A DNA stretch of 64,000 nt from Vermiculatibacterium agrestimuris (GTDB lineage Bacteria > Bacillota > Clostridia > Oscillospirales > Oscillospiraceae). A program made the position numbers and the translations under genes. Positions 15,629 through 24,483 of this stretch are shown piece after piece. How positions within the stretch are numbered: the first letter of the stretch is position 1; each line of letters begins with the position of its first letter. The stretch lies in assembly GCF_943193085.1 (NCBI RefSeq), contig NZ_CALPCU010000001.1, positions 124,001 to 188,000 of the forward strand. The letters are read 5' to 3'. A model generated the notes under the pieces. It ran no database searches. It worked only from the letters and a program-made list of their open reading frames with translations, and had not been told where the DNA came from.

Positions 15629-17455
15629 TTGTTAGGAACCAAGAAGAAGGAAGAAACGCTCCCTGTCAATGAAGCGTTGCTGAATGTCATTACCCCGATG
15701 GGGCTGGAAATCAAGCGGAACAGCCTGGTCATCGGTGAAAATATGGGAAAGGTCTATGGGGCGGTCCGCTATCCGCAAAAAGTGGAGATGGGCTGGCTCT
15801 CCAAAATCACGAACATCCCCAGCACCATTGTATCGGTGGGGATCACCCCGATTGATAACAGCACCCTGATCTCCGCCCTCTCCAAGAGCATTGTCCAGCA
15901 GCGGGGCGCCGCCGACAGCGCCAAAGACCCGCTGACCCGTCAGCGGGCGGAAAAAGCCGCCGAGGACGGGGAGCATATCATGCAGAAGATCGACCAGGAG
16001 GGCGAAACCGTCGCCATGATGTCGCTCACGGTGATGCCGGTGGCGCAGGACGAGGCGGCCTTCTCCAAAATCTGCCGCCGTGTGGAGAGCGCGTTCAGCG
16101 TTCAGAAATGCAAGGTCCGCACCCTCGCCAATCTGCAAAAGGAGGGGTTTCAGAGCATTTCGCCCACCTATCCCGCCAACGGGACGGTGGACAGTATTGT
16201 TTCCCGCATTATCCCCATGAGTACCTTTGTGGGCGGATTCCCCTTTGCAAGCTCCGGTTACAGCGATGGCCGGGGCTATTATTTTGCCAAGGACAGCAGC
16301 GGCGGGCTGGTGATCCTGGACCCTTGGACACGCGGGAACGACCGCACCAACAGCAGCTTCGTTGTCATGGGCGTGGCCGGTATCGGCAAAAGCACCGTGG
16401 TCAAGCACATCATGCTGTCGGAGTATATGAAAGGGACCAAAATCCTCTGTATCGACCCGGAATCCGAATACAAGGATATGTGCCGGAACCTGGGCGGGAA
16501 CTGGCTGAACGCAGGCGGCGGGCGTAACGGCCGCTCCAATCTTTTGCAGATCAGACCGGCGCCCCGTGACGATGAGGACGAAACCGACAAGCTCTATACG
16601 GATGAGGGAAATGGAATGTCCGATATGGCGCTCCATATCAAAACGCTGGAGATCATCTTCTCCCTGTATCTGCCGAGCCTGAGCGATATGCAGAAGGCCG
16701 TCCTGAAGCAGACGGTTATTGAACTATATAACCAGTTCGGCATCTTCTGGGACACAGATATTCGCCAGCTCAAAGCGACAGATTTCCCCATCATGGAAGA
16801 TCTCCACAGCCTGATTGAAAAGAAAGCCGAGGCCAATCCAGACAATCCGGTATTCCGTGACCTTGCCATGCTGCTGTATGACGCCGCCAAGGGCAGCGAC
16901 AGCTTCCTTTGGAACGGGCACAGCACACTGGAGGCAGACTCCCATTTTGTCTGCCTGGATACCCACAGCCTGCAAAACGCAGCGGACAATATCAAGCGGA
17001 CGCAGTATTTCAATCTGCTGACCTGGTGCTGGGAGCAGATGAGCAACAATCGTGGGGAGCGTGTGCTTCTGGTATGCGACGAGGCATACCTGATGATCGA
17101 CCCGCAGGTGCCGCAATCCCTGGCCTTCCTGCGGAATGTGGAGAAGCGGTCCAGAAAATATGAGTCCGCCCTGGCGATCATCTCTCATTCGGTGGTGGAT
17201 TTCCTGGCGCCGGAGATCAAGATGTACGGGCAGGCACTTTTGGATATTCCCTGCTACAAAATCCTGATGGGCTGCGACGGCAAAAACCTTCAGGAAACAA
17301 CTGACCTCTACAACCTGACGGACGCCGAGCAGGAGTTATTGGAGAGCAAGCGCCGGGGACACGCCCTGTTCCTGGTCGGCTCCAAGCGGCTTCATGTCAA
17401 TTTTGAGATTCCGGCCTACAAGTTTGCCTACATGGGCAAGGCGGGCGGCCGGTAA
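15629..17455 (+). CDS. VirB4-family conjugation ATPase
   Basis: 608 residues from TTG 15629, with GGAGGTG upstream. Walker A is VMGVAGIGKSTVVKH (residues about 246-260) and Walker B VLLVCDEAYLMID. Other VirB4/TraE-like stretches are AFLRNVEKRSRKYESALAII and the C-terminal GHALFLVGSKRLHVNFEIP. VirB4 energises substrate transfer in type IV secretion and is the most conserved mating-channel protein. At about 600 residues with its N-terminal helix region supplied by a separate upstream gene, it belongs to the Gram-positive TraE/VirB4 group. Confidence 0.93.
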   Translation: MLGTKKKEETLPVNEALLNVITPMGLEIKRNSLVIGENMGKVYGAVRYPQKVEMGWLSKITNIPSTIVSVGITPIDNSTLISALSKSIVQQRGAADSAKDPLTRQRAEKAAEDGEHIMQKIDQEGETVAMMSLTVMPVAQDEAAFSKICRRVESAFSVQKCKVRTLANLQKEGFQSISPTYPANGTVDSIVSRIIPMSTFVGGFPFASSGYSDGRGYYFAKDSSGGLVILDPWTRGNDRTNSSFVVMGVAGIGKSTVVKHIMLSEYMKGTKILCIDPESEYKDMCRNLGGNWLNAGGGRNGRSNLLQIRPAPRDDEDETDKLYTDEGNGMSDMALHIKTLEIIFSLYLPSLSDMQKAVLKQTVIELYNQFGIFWDTDIRQLKATDFPIMEDLHSLIEKKAEANPDNPVFRDLAMLLYDAAKGSDSFLWNGHSTLEADSHFVCLDTHSLQNAADNIKRTQYFNLLTWCWEQMSNNRGERVLLVCDEAYLMIDPQVPQSLAFLRNVEKRSRKYESALAIISHSVVDFLAPEIKMYGQALLDIPCYKILMGCDGKNLQETTDLYNLTDAEQELLESKRRGHALFLVGSKRLHVNFEIPAYKFAYMGKAGGR

Positions 17456-17518
17456 CACTCTGGCGACTGGGATGTACCCAGCCGCCGTACTTATTCCCGA
17501 AATTATGGAGGTGTTTTT

Positions 17519-17998
17519 ATGAACCATGCGGAACGGTATGAATCATTGATAACCAAGCTGTCCTCGATGCGCTGTCGGGGCGGAGAGCTGGACTGTTCCT
17601 ATCAGGCGGCCCTCTACCTGATGGCATCCCACCCGGCTCTTGCCGAAAAGGTGGAGCGGTATTTTTCGCCGGACGGGATTGACTTTGGCGCCCTGATGAA
17701 GAAAGAAGAATTTGACTATGACTGGATGAAGCTGACGGCAGATGCGGCCCGCAACCTCTTTTCCTGGAACAGCAAGTGCGCCGCCACGCCCTTTGAGATT
17801 TCCCGGATGCCCGCCCCGGCCATCCAAACTCTTTATACTTCCTTCTTTATTGCAAACGGGGATTATGCGGTTTCCGTGCGTGAGAATGAGGATGGGAAAA
17901 AGGAGTTTGTGATGGATGACAGTGCCGGGCGGGAACGGGAAAAAATCCGCCAGCAGTTTGACCGGATGCTGGCGGACATAGGCGCGGAAATGGGCTGA
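17519..17998 (+). CDS. Uncharacterised ICE protein
   Basis: 159 residues; ATG 17519 lies behind GGAGGTG. It is soluble. Visible features are CRGGELDCSYQAALYLMASH in the N-terminal third and a charged C terminus (SAGREREKIRQQFDRMLADI). It is located between VirB4 and the C39 peptidase, a position usually taken by accessory mating-channel proteins. No family recognised. Confidence 0.55.
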   Translation: MNHAERYESLITKLSSMRCRGGELDCSYQAALYLMASHPALAEKVERYFSPDGIDFGALMKKEEFDYDWMKLTADAARNLFSWNSKCAATPFEISRMPAPAIQTLYTSFFIANGDYAVSVRENEDGKKEFVMDDSAGREREKIRQQFDRMLADIGAEMG

Positions 17999-18012
17999 TT
18001 GGAGGTGTTGTT

Positions 18013-18840
18013 TTGGCGATTGATCCGTTGACTGCAAAGCTGCTGGCACAAGCGGCGGCGCGGGCGGCGACCGATGAGGAAAGCCGCAGGAGGATGCTCA
18101 TTCTCATTTTAGCCCCGGTCCTGGGCCTGCTGCTCCTGATTGCCTTTATCCTATACCTGATTACCAGCCCGTTCTCTATGTTGTCCCAATGGCTGGTGGG
18201 CGATGAGGTGGGTGTGGTGCAGGACTTTCAAATCCAGTACGGCTATAACCAGCAGCTCGGCATTTATGAAAAGGACTATATCGAGGGCAGCGGCCAAAGC
18301 TACGAGGGCGTGATCTTTACCGATGGGGGCCGGGAGGTCATCTATTACAACCAACTGGATGAGCGGTGGGCAGATACCATGTACGGCACATCCGGCACGA
18401 TTGGCGAGGCCGGGTGCGGCCCCACGGCGATGGCGATTGTCACATCGACCCTGACCGGGACGCCCCATGACCCAGTAGAACTCAGCGAATGGTCCGTAGC
18501 GAATGGACACCGCTGCGAAGGGAACGGCTCTTACCACAGCCTGATCCCGGCAGCAGCCGAAGCCTACGGCCTGTCCTGGGAGAGCGTTCCCCCGGATGAC
18601 CCGCAGGCGATGGTAGACGCGCTGGCGGATGGGAAGCTGGTTGTGGCGATCATGGCAAAAGGGCACTTTACCAACTCCGGGCATTTCATTGTCCTGCGCG
18701 GTGTAACTGCGGAGGGGAAAATCCTGGTGGCCGACCCTGCCAGCCGCAAGCGGAGCGAACAGGAATGGGACCTCTCCATTATTCTGGATGAAGCCAGAAA
18801 AGGCGCTGCCGCTGGCGGCCCCTTCTGGGCGATCTATTAA
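18013..18840 (+). CDS. Membrane-anchored C39-family peptidase
   Basis: 275 residues from TTG 18013, with GGAGGTG upstream. An N-terminal transmembrane helix (residues about 34-54, LILAPVLGLLLLIAFILYLI) anchors an extracellular papain-like peptidase_C39 domain: catalytic Cys135 in GEAGCGPTAMAI, His224 in SGHFIVLRG, and an Asp/Asn in LVADPASRKR. In Gram-positive conjugation this position is normally filled by a VirB1-like wall hydrolase (CHAP or NlpC/P60); this protein could do the same job or process a surface protein. Confidence 0.78.
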   Translation: MAIDPLTAKLLAQAAARAATDEESRRRMLILILAPVLGLLLLIAFILYLITSPFSMLSQWLVGDEVGVVQDFQIQYGYNQQLGIYEKDYIEGSGQSYEGVIFTDGGREVIYYNQLDERWADTMYGTSGTIGEAGCGPTAMAIVTSTLTGTPHDPVELSEWSVANGHRCEGNGSYHSLIPAAAEAYGLSWESVPPDDPQAMVDALADGKLVVAIMAKGHFTNSGHFIVLRGVTAEGKILVADPASRKRSEQEWDLSIILDEARKGAAAGGPFWAIY

Positions 18841-18851
18841 AGGAGCATGGT

Positions 18852-19001
18852 ATGAACAACCGAAATAAACTGATTGAATTATTGATCTACATCGCCATTG
18901 TAGTGGTTGGCGTTGTCCTTCTGCTGACAGGAGAGCCGGAAAGGGCGGTGGAAAACATGGATATGGGAGGTACATCGTATGCTGCTGTACTTGACAAGTA
19001 A
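18852..19001 (+). CDS. 49-residue single-pass membrane peptide
   Basis: ATG 18852, with AGGAG nine bases upstream. The sequence (MNNRNKLIELLIYIAIVVVG, then VVLLLTGEPERAVENMDMGG) is a polar start followed by one helix and a short tail. It overlaps the next gene by 23 bases in another frame, and its 3' part carries that gene's GGGAGG site. Real by context; no family recognised. Confidence 0.5.
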   Translation: MNNRNKLIELLIYIAIVVVGVVLLLTGEPERAVENMDMGGTSYAAVLDK

Positions 19002-20013
19002 CCAGAAAAGCGGGCTGATCGACGGCGCGGCCCGTGAAATGCTCCTGCCGTCCAAAAAGCTGGTTGGGAAGTTCAGCCTGAAAAGTTTTGTCACCAAGGA
19101 TATGCGAAACTATGCCACGGCCAAGTTCTTCCTGATTGACGCGGCCTGTATAGAGGAAAGCGGCGAGGACTTCACCCTGGCTTTGAGGTCCTTCCAGATG
19201 ATGTTTTCTGCCCGTATCATCGTGATCCTGTCCGGCTGTGAGGATATGAGCGGCTGTATCCATCGGCTTTTGTCCATTGGGGTGGTGAACCTGATTACGG
19301 CGGAAACGCTGGAGGACGCCGCCGACGAACTGCGGGAGGCCCTGTCCGATGAGGGGATGCAGCGGTATGTGACGCCTGCGCCTGTATCAAGCCAGCCAGA
19401 ATCCCAACAGGAACCGACTCCTGAACCGGAGGCCGAGATCATCCCCTACCGCTGGAACGCTAAGAATATCCGTATTGCCGTTGCAGGGGCGCAGCGCAGA
19501 AGCGGCGTAACGGTGACGGCGTTCAATCTGGCGGCGTGGCTGGCCGCCAGAGGCGCGGAGGTCGCCTACATTGAGGTCAACACCAACCGGCACCTTCAGC
19601 TCCTGCTCAATGTCTATGAAGCGGCCCCTACCGGCGAACATTACACGATTGATGGGATTGACTGCTACCTGACCAATGAGCCGGACCGGGAGTATCAGTT
19701 TATCATCTACGACTGCGGCGTGATACAGACGCCCACCTCAGTATTCCGGGAAGCGGATCACCGGCTGTTGTGCGGGAGCGTCCTGCCCTATGAGATTCCG
19801 GCTTTTCACAAGGCGCTGGAGGTCTGCGGCGGGCTGGAAGTGCGTCCGGTGGCCATCAGTGTGCCGGGAGAGTTCCGGGAATATTGCCGGGAGCTGTTTG
19901 GCGGCGAGATGGAAATGGCGGAGGCATCCCATAACCTATTTGCAGAACGGACCAACGGGAGGTTGTATAAGCGTCTGGTGGAACCGTATATCATGGGAGA
20001 ACGGCGGCTGTAA
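18979..20013 (+). CDS. Second CpaE/TadZ-like protein with degenerate P-loop
   Basis: 344 residues. Residues 1-120 form a receiver-like domain, followed by a proline/glutamate-rich linker (SSQPESQQEPTPEPEAE) and a MinD-like domain (NIRIAVAGAQRRSGVTVTAF). The usual GKT lysine-threonine signature is replaced by SGVTV, so ATP binding is doubtful. This REC-like plus MinD fusion is the classical TadZ/CpaE layout, unlike the short ATPase at 5,280. It may be a localisation protein paired with the active ATPase. Confidence 0.68.
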   Translation: MLLYLTSNQKSGLIDGAAREMLLPSKKLVGKFSLKSFVTKDMRNYATAKFFLIDAACIEESGEDFTLALRSFQMMFSARIIVILSGCEDMSGCIHRLLSIGVVNLITAETLEDAADELREALSDEGMQRYVTPAPVSSQPESQQEPTPEPEAEIIPYRWNAKNIRIAVAGAQRRSGVTVTAFNLAAWLAARGAEVAYIEVNTNRHLQLLLNVYEAAPTGEHYTIDGIDCYLTNEPDREYQFIIYDCGVIQTPTSVFREADHRLLCGSVLPYEIPAFHKALEVCGGLEVRPVAISVPGEFREYCRELFGGEMEMAEASHNLFAERTNGRLYKRLVEPYIMGERRL

Positions 20014-20045
20014 CTAAGTGAGTATCAGAATGGGAGGATCACAGA

Positions 20046-20573
20046 ATGGCAAAGTTTGAATACATGGAGAGGGCGTTTTCCTCTGAATTGCGGCCGAGGG
20101 CGCGGCTAGTGCTTCAGGTCCTTGTTCTGCATTGTAACAAGGAGGGCGAGTGTTTTCCGTCCATCAAGACCATAGCCGCCAAGTGCGGCTATGGCATCTC
20201 TACGGTCAAGCGGGCGCTGGACGAACTGGTGGAAGCTGGCTATATCATCAAGCAGGCCCGGTTTGACGAGCGCAAAAACGGCGGCCAGACCAGCAACCTC
20301 TATACCCTTTGCTCCGATGCGCCGCAGCCGCCCGTACCGGAGCAGCCCGCCGAATCGACCCTACCTGCGTCTGGCGAAGAAGCAGAGAAAACCGAAAATG
20401 TCCATTCTTCTGCGCCTGACTCCACGCCTGGGGAGCAGTCCGCCCTTTTCCTTTTTCCGGCTTACTCCTTTGCCAATGGTTTTAAAGAAAGACCGGACGG
20501 CAAAAATGCCGCCCGGATGCTGCATGGACTGGGGGGCAGTCCATTTTTGTACCCCCTTGAACCGTACAGGTGA
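20046..20573 (+). CDS. Winged-helix (MarR/RepN-like) DNA-binding protein
   Basis: 175 residues; ATG 20046 has GGGAGG upstream. The N-terminal helix-turn-helix (FPSIKTIAAKCGYGISTVKR ALDELVEAGYI split by one gap here) is of the type found in plasmid replication initiators and ICE regulators, the so-called HTH_36 class. The C-terminal half is low-complexity. The sequence becomes AT-rich right after the stop, so the natural C terminus may have been altered by an insertion; that is an inference. Confidence 0.65.
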   Translation: MAKFEYMERAFSSELRPRARLVLQVLVLHCNKEGECFPSIKTIAAKCGYGISTVKRALDELVEAGYIIKQARFDERKNGGQTSNLYTLCSDAPQPPVPEQPAESTLPASGEEAEKTENVHSSAPDSTPGEQSALFLFPAYSFANGFKERPDGKNAARMLHGLGGSPFLYPLEPYR

Positions 20574-20790
20574 ACAGATACTTACAGATGAAGAAATAAA
20601 TCTAATAGCAAGAAAATACTTCTAGTATAAGCATACACTTTTAGTGTTTATACATTGCTGGATGATAGGAAATTAACATTTTCTATAGTATTAGGTGTTT
20701 AAAAGTAGCAGTCGTTTAGGCCAGCTACTATCTCGGATTAAATTTCGCTATAAGATATTTCATCAGGAAGTCTTGTGATTTTTCTGTTTT

Positions 20791-21006
20791 TTAGTTGTGC
20801 TCCAAGCTATCTAATCGATGCTGAGCTGATTTAACTTCTGTTTCAACAAGTACCATGCGCTCGACTAAATTATTGTGCTTTTCGACCTTTTTTTCTAATT
20901 GCTGGATTCGATAATTTATTAGCTTGTTTGAAGCTAATACACCTAAGAAAGAACCACCAAGTGTCCCCACTAAAGAGAGAAGCGCAACAACTATTTCCGG
21001 TTCCAT
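20791..21006 (-). CDS. Small holin-accessory (XhlA/hemolysin-like) protein
   Basis: 71 residues from the ATG at 21,006, with AAGGAGATAACC upstream on the minus strand. One N-terminal membrane helix (EIVVALLSLVGTLGGSFLGV) is followed by a coiled-coil tail (IQQLEKKVEKHNNLVERMVL). This resembles XhlA-like phage membrane proteins that help holins. It is the third gene of the reverse-strand lysis cassette. Confidence 0.55.
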   Translation of the reverse strand: MEPEIVVALLSLVGTLGGSFLGVLASNKLINYRIQQLEKKVEKHNNLVERMVLVETEVKSAQHRLDSLEHN

Positions 21007-21010
21007 ATGG

Positions 21011-21280
21011 TTATCTCCTTGTAAGTTGTTTATATGTCTGATTGATACCAGTAGCGGATAAGCCAGAAACAATACCGACAGCCACTGCGGTAAGCATATC
21101 CGAAGCAGGAAAAGATGGAATAATCTTCATTGCTATTGGTCCCATCACACCGCCTAAAATACCACAGATTGGGGGTATCCATTTTTTGTTTAGTTTGGTG
21201 GCTTTTATTATTTCAGCTACCAGGAAGCAGATAGCAGTAATCGAAGCTACCCCAGTAATTCCAAATGAAGAAATGTCCAT
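21011..21280 (-). CDS. Phage holin
   Basis: 89 residues, with AAAGGAGAC before the ATG. Two or three short hydrophobic segments (SFGITGVASITAICFLVAEI; ICGILGGVMGPIAMKIIP; LTAVAVGIVSGLSATGIN) and a charged C terminus fit small phage holins of Clostridia prophages. It lies four bases from the accessory gene and downstream of the endolysin, the normal lysis gene grouping. Confidence 0.72.
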   Translation of the reverse strand: MDISSFGITGVASITAICFLVAEIIKATKLNKKWIPPICGILGGVMGPIAMKIIPSFPASDMLTAVAVGIVSGLSATGINQTYKQLTRR

Positions 21281-21341
21281 ATTGTCTCCTTTGCACTTCG
21301 CTTAGTTTAATTCACATTATTCTCACAAATGTTGATAAATG

Positions 21342-21380
21342 AAAAGTGCCAGGAACAAGGTAACTCGTCCTGGCACTTTT
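21342..21380. terminator. Bidirectional hairpin terminator between endolysin and holin
   Basis: A perfect 13-bp inverted repeat (AAAAGTGCCAGGA/TCCTGGCACTTTT) with a 13-base loop lies between the endolysin and holin genes. It has T-runs on both strands. Confidence 0.7.
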
Positions 21381-21434
21381 ATTGTTTGGCACCTTATTTC
21401 AGAGGCGTAACGGTGTCACTTTTTTGTTGAGCGC

Positions 21435-22232
21435 TTAGATATCGCCCACCGCAGACAGGATGTTATACCACTTTTCCGCACAACGCTTCCGCTCCGACAC
21501 CATACCGGTGGTGATCTCCGGCCGCTCGTAGCACCGCAGGAAATACTCCGCCAGAGTAGCGACGGACTTGGTGCTCTTAGTGTACTCAGAGAAGGTCATC
21601 GCAGGGCTGTGAGAATTGGAGGTCCACTGCTTATAGGTACCATCCACCTCAGCCTGAATGCGTCTCAGCTGAACATCGATGTCGGTCTTGCTTTCGCCAG
21701 GCTTCAGCTCATCGATGAATTTGGTGGCAGGAGTCCACTGCACCAGACCGAAGCCCTTACTGTCCTCCTCCGGCACCTCCCACTTGCCAGGAGTAATGCC
21801 GCTTTCGGCCTCCATGTTACCCAGCGTAGCACAGATGGCATTGACGCTCCAACGCTTGGTGGAGGAAAGAGAGCGCAGATAGTCGAAGATGTACCGCGCG
21901 TTTACCAGGCGCTCATTCTGCTTATACGACTGATTGCCGGAATAGACAGAAGACTTACCCGGAACAGTGGTGGAAACCTTAGTAGTGTTGTCCTGGGTCA
22001 CCCACCCCGTCGCTTCGGTGGCCATGAGGTACTGATCATTGGCGCCCTGATAGTAATAGGTGACCTTGATCCAGGTGTAGGTGGTTCCGTTCAGAGCCTT
22101 TTTGACAGGCGCATTCGCGGTGTCATAGATCATCAGGGTACCCTGAGGCAGAGAACGGACTTTGTTGCCAGCGGCGGCATCTCGCACATTCACACCGCTA
22201 CTGGTACTGACGTATCGCACAGTCTTTGCCAT
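21435..22232 (-). CDS. Phage endolysin: SH3-like plus tail-lysozyme domain
   Basis: 265 residues. The N terminus is an SH3-type wall-binding domain (VRYVSTSSGVNVRDAAAGNK). The C-terminal 160 residues match the phage tail lysozyme (phage_lysozyme2) pattern: ARYIFDYLRS, AICATLGNMEAESGITPGKW with the likely catalytic Glu, GFGLVQWTP, LAEYFLRCYERPE. No secretion signal is present, as expected for holin-dependent release. Phage structural genes are absent nearby. AAGGAGACTTTTTTC precedes the ATG. Confidence 0.85.
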   Translation of the reverse strand: MAKTVRYVSTSSGVNVRDAAAGNKVRSLPQGTLMIYDTANAPVKKALNGTTYTWIKVTYYYQGANDQYLMATEATGWVTQDNTTKVSTTVPGKSSVYSGNQSYKQNERLVNARYIFDYLRSLSSTKRWSVNAICATLGNMEAESGITPGKWEVPEEDSKGFGLVQWTPATKFIDELKPGESKTDIDVQLRRIQAEVDGTYKQWTSNSHSPAMTFSEYTKSTKSVATLAEYFLRCYERPEITTGMVSERKRCAEKWYNILSAVGDI

Positions 22233-22329
22233 GAAAAAAGTCTCCTTTAATTTGTTTTTAGATTTGCAAATCTAAATATTAAAAAGCTTTTTCCGGCAAA
22301 AAAGTAAACTCAGCATAAAAATATTTTCA

Positions 22330-22770
22330 CGCCTTTATGGAAGAGCAGCCTGCTTCTAAACCGGCAGCGGCCCTGTGCTATTTTGCAAGGTTGTTCCAGC
22401 TGGAGCACGACTTTGTCGTGTTGACAGCAGAAGAACGATTTACTAGGCGTCTGGAGCAGGAAAAGAGGCTCTGTTGGCATGGGCAAATGCACTGAAGACT
22501 CAGACCGCACCGAAGTCCGCCTTGGGCAAGACTCTGCACTATCTTCTGGAACAGTGACCCTATCTGGAGGACGACAGGCTGGAATTCTCAAACAACCGCG
22601 CCGAGCGCAGTATTAAGCCCTTTGTGATGGGCCGGAAGGACTTCCTGTTCTGCGATACACCTGGCGGACCCCGGAGCAGCGCAGTCCTTTATAGTTTGAT
22701 TGAAACTGCCAAGGAAACCGGCCTGGGGCCTTACAGGTACACCCAGGACTTCATTCGATTCCACGCTGGA
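22330..22770 (+). pseudogene. IS66 transposase (TnpC) remnant
   Basis: Translating forward in shifting frames gives KPAAALCYFARLFQLE, then TLHYLLEQ followed by a stop, then LEFSNNRAERSIKPFVMGRK and SSAVLYSLIETAKETGLGPY. These are the C-terminal landmarks of IS66-family DDE transposases (NNRAERSIKP, VMGRKDFLF). Internal stops and missing N-terminal sequence show it is dead. It sits between the lysis cassette and the lipoprotein gene and may mark how this segment was assembled. Confidence 0.82.
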
Positions 22771-22827
22771 GGGCTAAGTGGATCATCAAGGATAATGATT
22801 GGGAGAAAGTCTATGATTGAATAGCAA

Positions 22828-22858
22828 CAGAGGCGGCACACTCGGTGTGCCGCCTCTG
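22828..22858. terminator. Strong hairpin after the IS66 remnant
   Basis: A perfect 14-bp stem (CAGAGGCGGCACAC/GTGTGCCGCCTCTG) with the three-base loop TCG, followed by TATATTTT. Very stable; it may terminate transcription from either side. Confidence 0.7.
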
Positions 22859-23019
22859 TATATTTTGAAGAGTTTTATTTGTTGCTGTAAATAGCTTCTA
22901 CTGCTTGCATACGATAAGTCTCGCCATTTTTCATATCTATGTGCAGTTGCTATAAATTGTTACTATTACATTTATAGTCTGACTTCTGGGCGATTTAGTT
23001 CAGATGAGCATTAAAAGTG

Positions 23020-24093
23020 TCAATCGTAAAAATGGTCCTCAAAGTAGAGAGAAATTAAATCATAAGTACGCATTTTTGTCATGTCAGTGACTAAAAAGAT
23101 TGGAGTGTTTAAGGCCATCTGTTCACGCATATCAAGCCATTGCTGCTGTTCAGCCTCAAGTACATCCTTAGCTGATCCAGTGAGCTTGTCTTGACATAGA
23201 GTGTAGATTGTTGCCATTGCTTGATCCCATCCATCATAGGAATTTTGAAAAATGGCATTATACTCATCTTCAGTATTGTCTCCATGGGCTGAATAGTCGT
23301 TATACAACAAATCAGATAAGGAATCTAGGTAATCCTGCATTGGAGTAGAATGGTACTCATATGATATCGCCGCTTCCCGTGCCTCAAAATAATGCGGCAG
23401 CCATTCTTTTACCGCGCTTTCTGTATATTCATACCAATCTACATCAGGTAATTTTTCATATTCGTCCCACAGCTGATTAAATGTAACTTCGTCTATTTCC
23501 GTACCATTTAAGTAGTAACTTACCGTTTCCTGTTCAACTGAAGAAAACTTTACATCGGTATCAAACAATTCACCTAGAAAACGCATCTTCCCAACGGAAG
23601 TGTTACTGGCGCCACTAGACGTCGAATAAGAGCCATCTTTTTTGAGGCCCGTAAGCCCTCTATAATTAACATCGTAACCATAAATATCGCCATCTTTATA
23701 GCGTAAGACTATAAATCCCATGTAGTCACCCCGCTGATAAACAACTTCAGGCAACTCATCTCCATCCATATCTACAACAGCAAACTTTGGAAGGGACATC
23801 GTACTTTGATCTTCCCCTGCAATCTCAGAGAGGTATACATCGCTTTGATAGATGGGATTGCTGTTAGAATTAGTGTAAAAAAACTGCCTTTGATTAAGTA
23901 GTACATTTTCAAAGGCTTCGTTTGGCAAAAGCGATGTTTCTAAATCATCAGTTGGTATAGTGTTCGCATCGTCACTTCCGGTAGAAAATTTACTAGTAGC
24001 TGGCTCAATCGTTTCTGTGGAGCATGCGGCCATTGTTAGTGTAAGTATGAGCAATACTACACCCATACAAGCTCTTTTTAGCATTTGTTTCAT
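23020..24093 (-). CDS. Lipoprotein with C-terminal LprI-like (DUF1311) domain
   Basis: 357 residues. A signal sequence (KRACMGVVLLILTLTMAAC) ends in a lipobox cysteine at about residue 23, so it should be membrane-anchored outside the cell. The middle carries an FG-GAP-like stretch (FAVVDMDGDELPEVVYQ). The C terminus (SYDGWDQAMATIYTLCQDKL, then EQQQWLDMREQMAL) resembles the lysozyme inhibitor LprI/DUF1311 motif. It stands alone on the reverse strand, divergent from a sigma factor gene, and close to an endolysin gene in the same AT-rich segment. Confidence 0.72.
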   Translation of the reverse strand: MKQMLKRACMGVVLLILTLTMAACSTETIEPATSKFSTGSDDANTIPTDDLETSLLPNEAFENVLLNQRQFFYTNSNSNPIYQSDVYLSEIAGEDQSTMSLPKFAVVDMDGDELPEVVYQRGDYMGFIVLRYKDGDIYGYDVNYRGLTGLKKDGSYSTSSGASNTSVGKMRFLGELFDTDVKFSSVEQETVSYYLNGTEIDEVTFNQLWDEYEKLPDVDWYEYTESAVKEWLPHYFEAREAAISYEYHSTPMQDYLDSLSDLLYNDYSAHGDNTEDEYNAIFQNSYDGWDQAMATIYTLCQDKLTGSAKDVLEAEQQQWLDMREQMALNTPIFLVTDMTKMRTYDLISLYFEDHFYD

Positions 24094-24483
24094 CTGCTAC
24101 CTTCCTTTATTCTTTCGATTATTCCAGCGCTTACATAGTAGAGTTTTTTGCCTTGCCCTTTTGACCTCCTTTGATATCTACAAATTTTCTTCCGCTTTAG
24201 TGTTTGCCGACTTATTGAAAATTATGGATATTTGTATAACAGTCTACTGTAACTGCACCTTCTCTCAAAATTCCCTTCTAACAATAAAATGTCATAAGGG
24301 ATAAAAAACGTCACACTTTTGTTTTAAATATCAGATCAAATTAGTCTCAACAGTGACAGATATAGAAATATATTACATATACCAACACTAGTTTACAATT
24401 TCACTCTGAAAACGCTTTTTATATTGTACCGTAGCTCATATATCCCTCTCAAAATTCCCTTCAAATTATTGGGAGTGAGAAAT
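24094..24483. other. AT-rich divergent intergenic region
   Basis: About 390 bases between the lipoprotein gene (minus) and the sigma factor gene (plus). Many A/T runs occur but I see no gene and no promoter that I would call with confidence. It should hold both divergent promoters. Confidence 0.4.
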
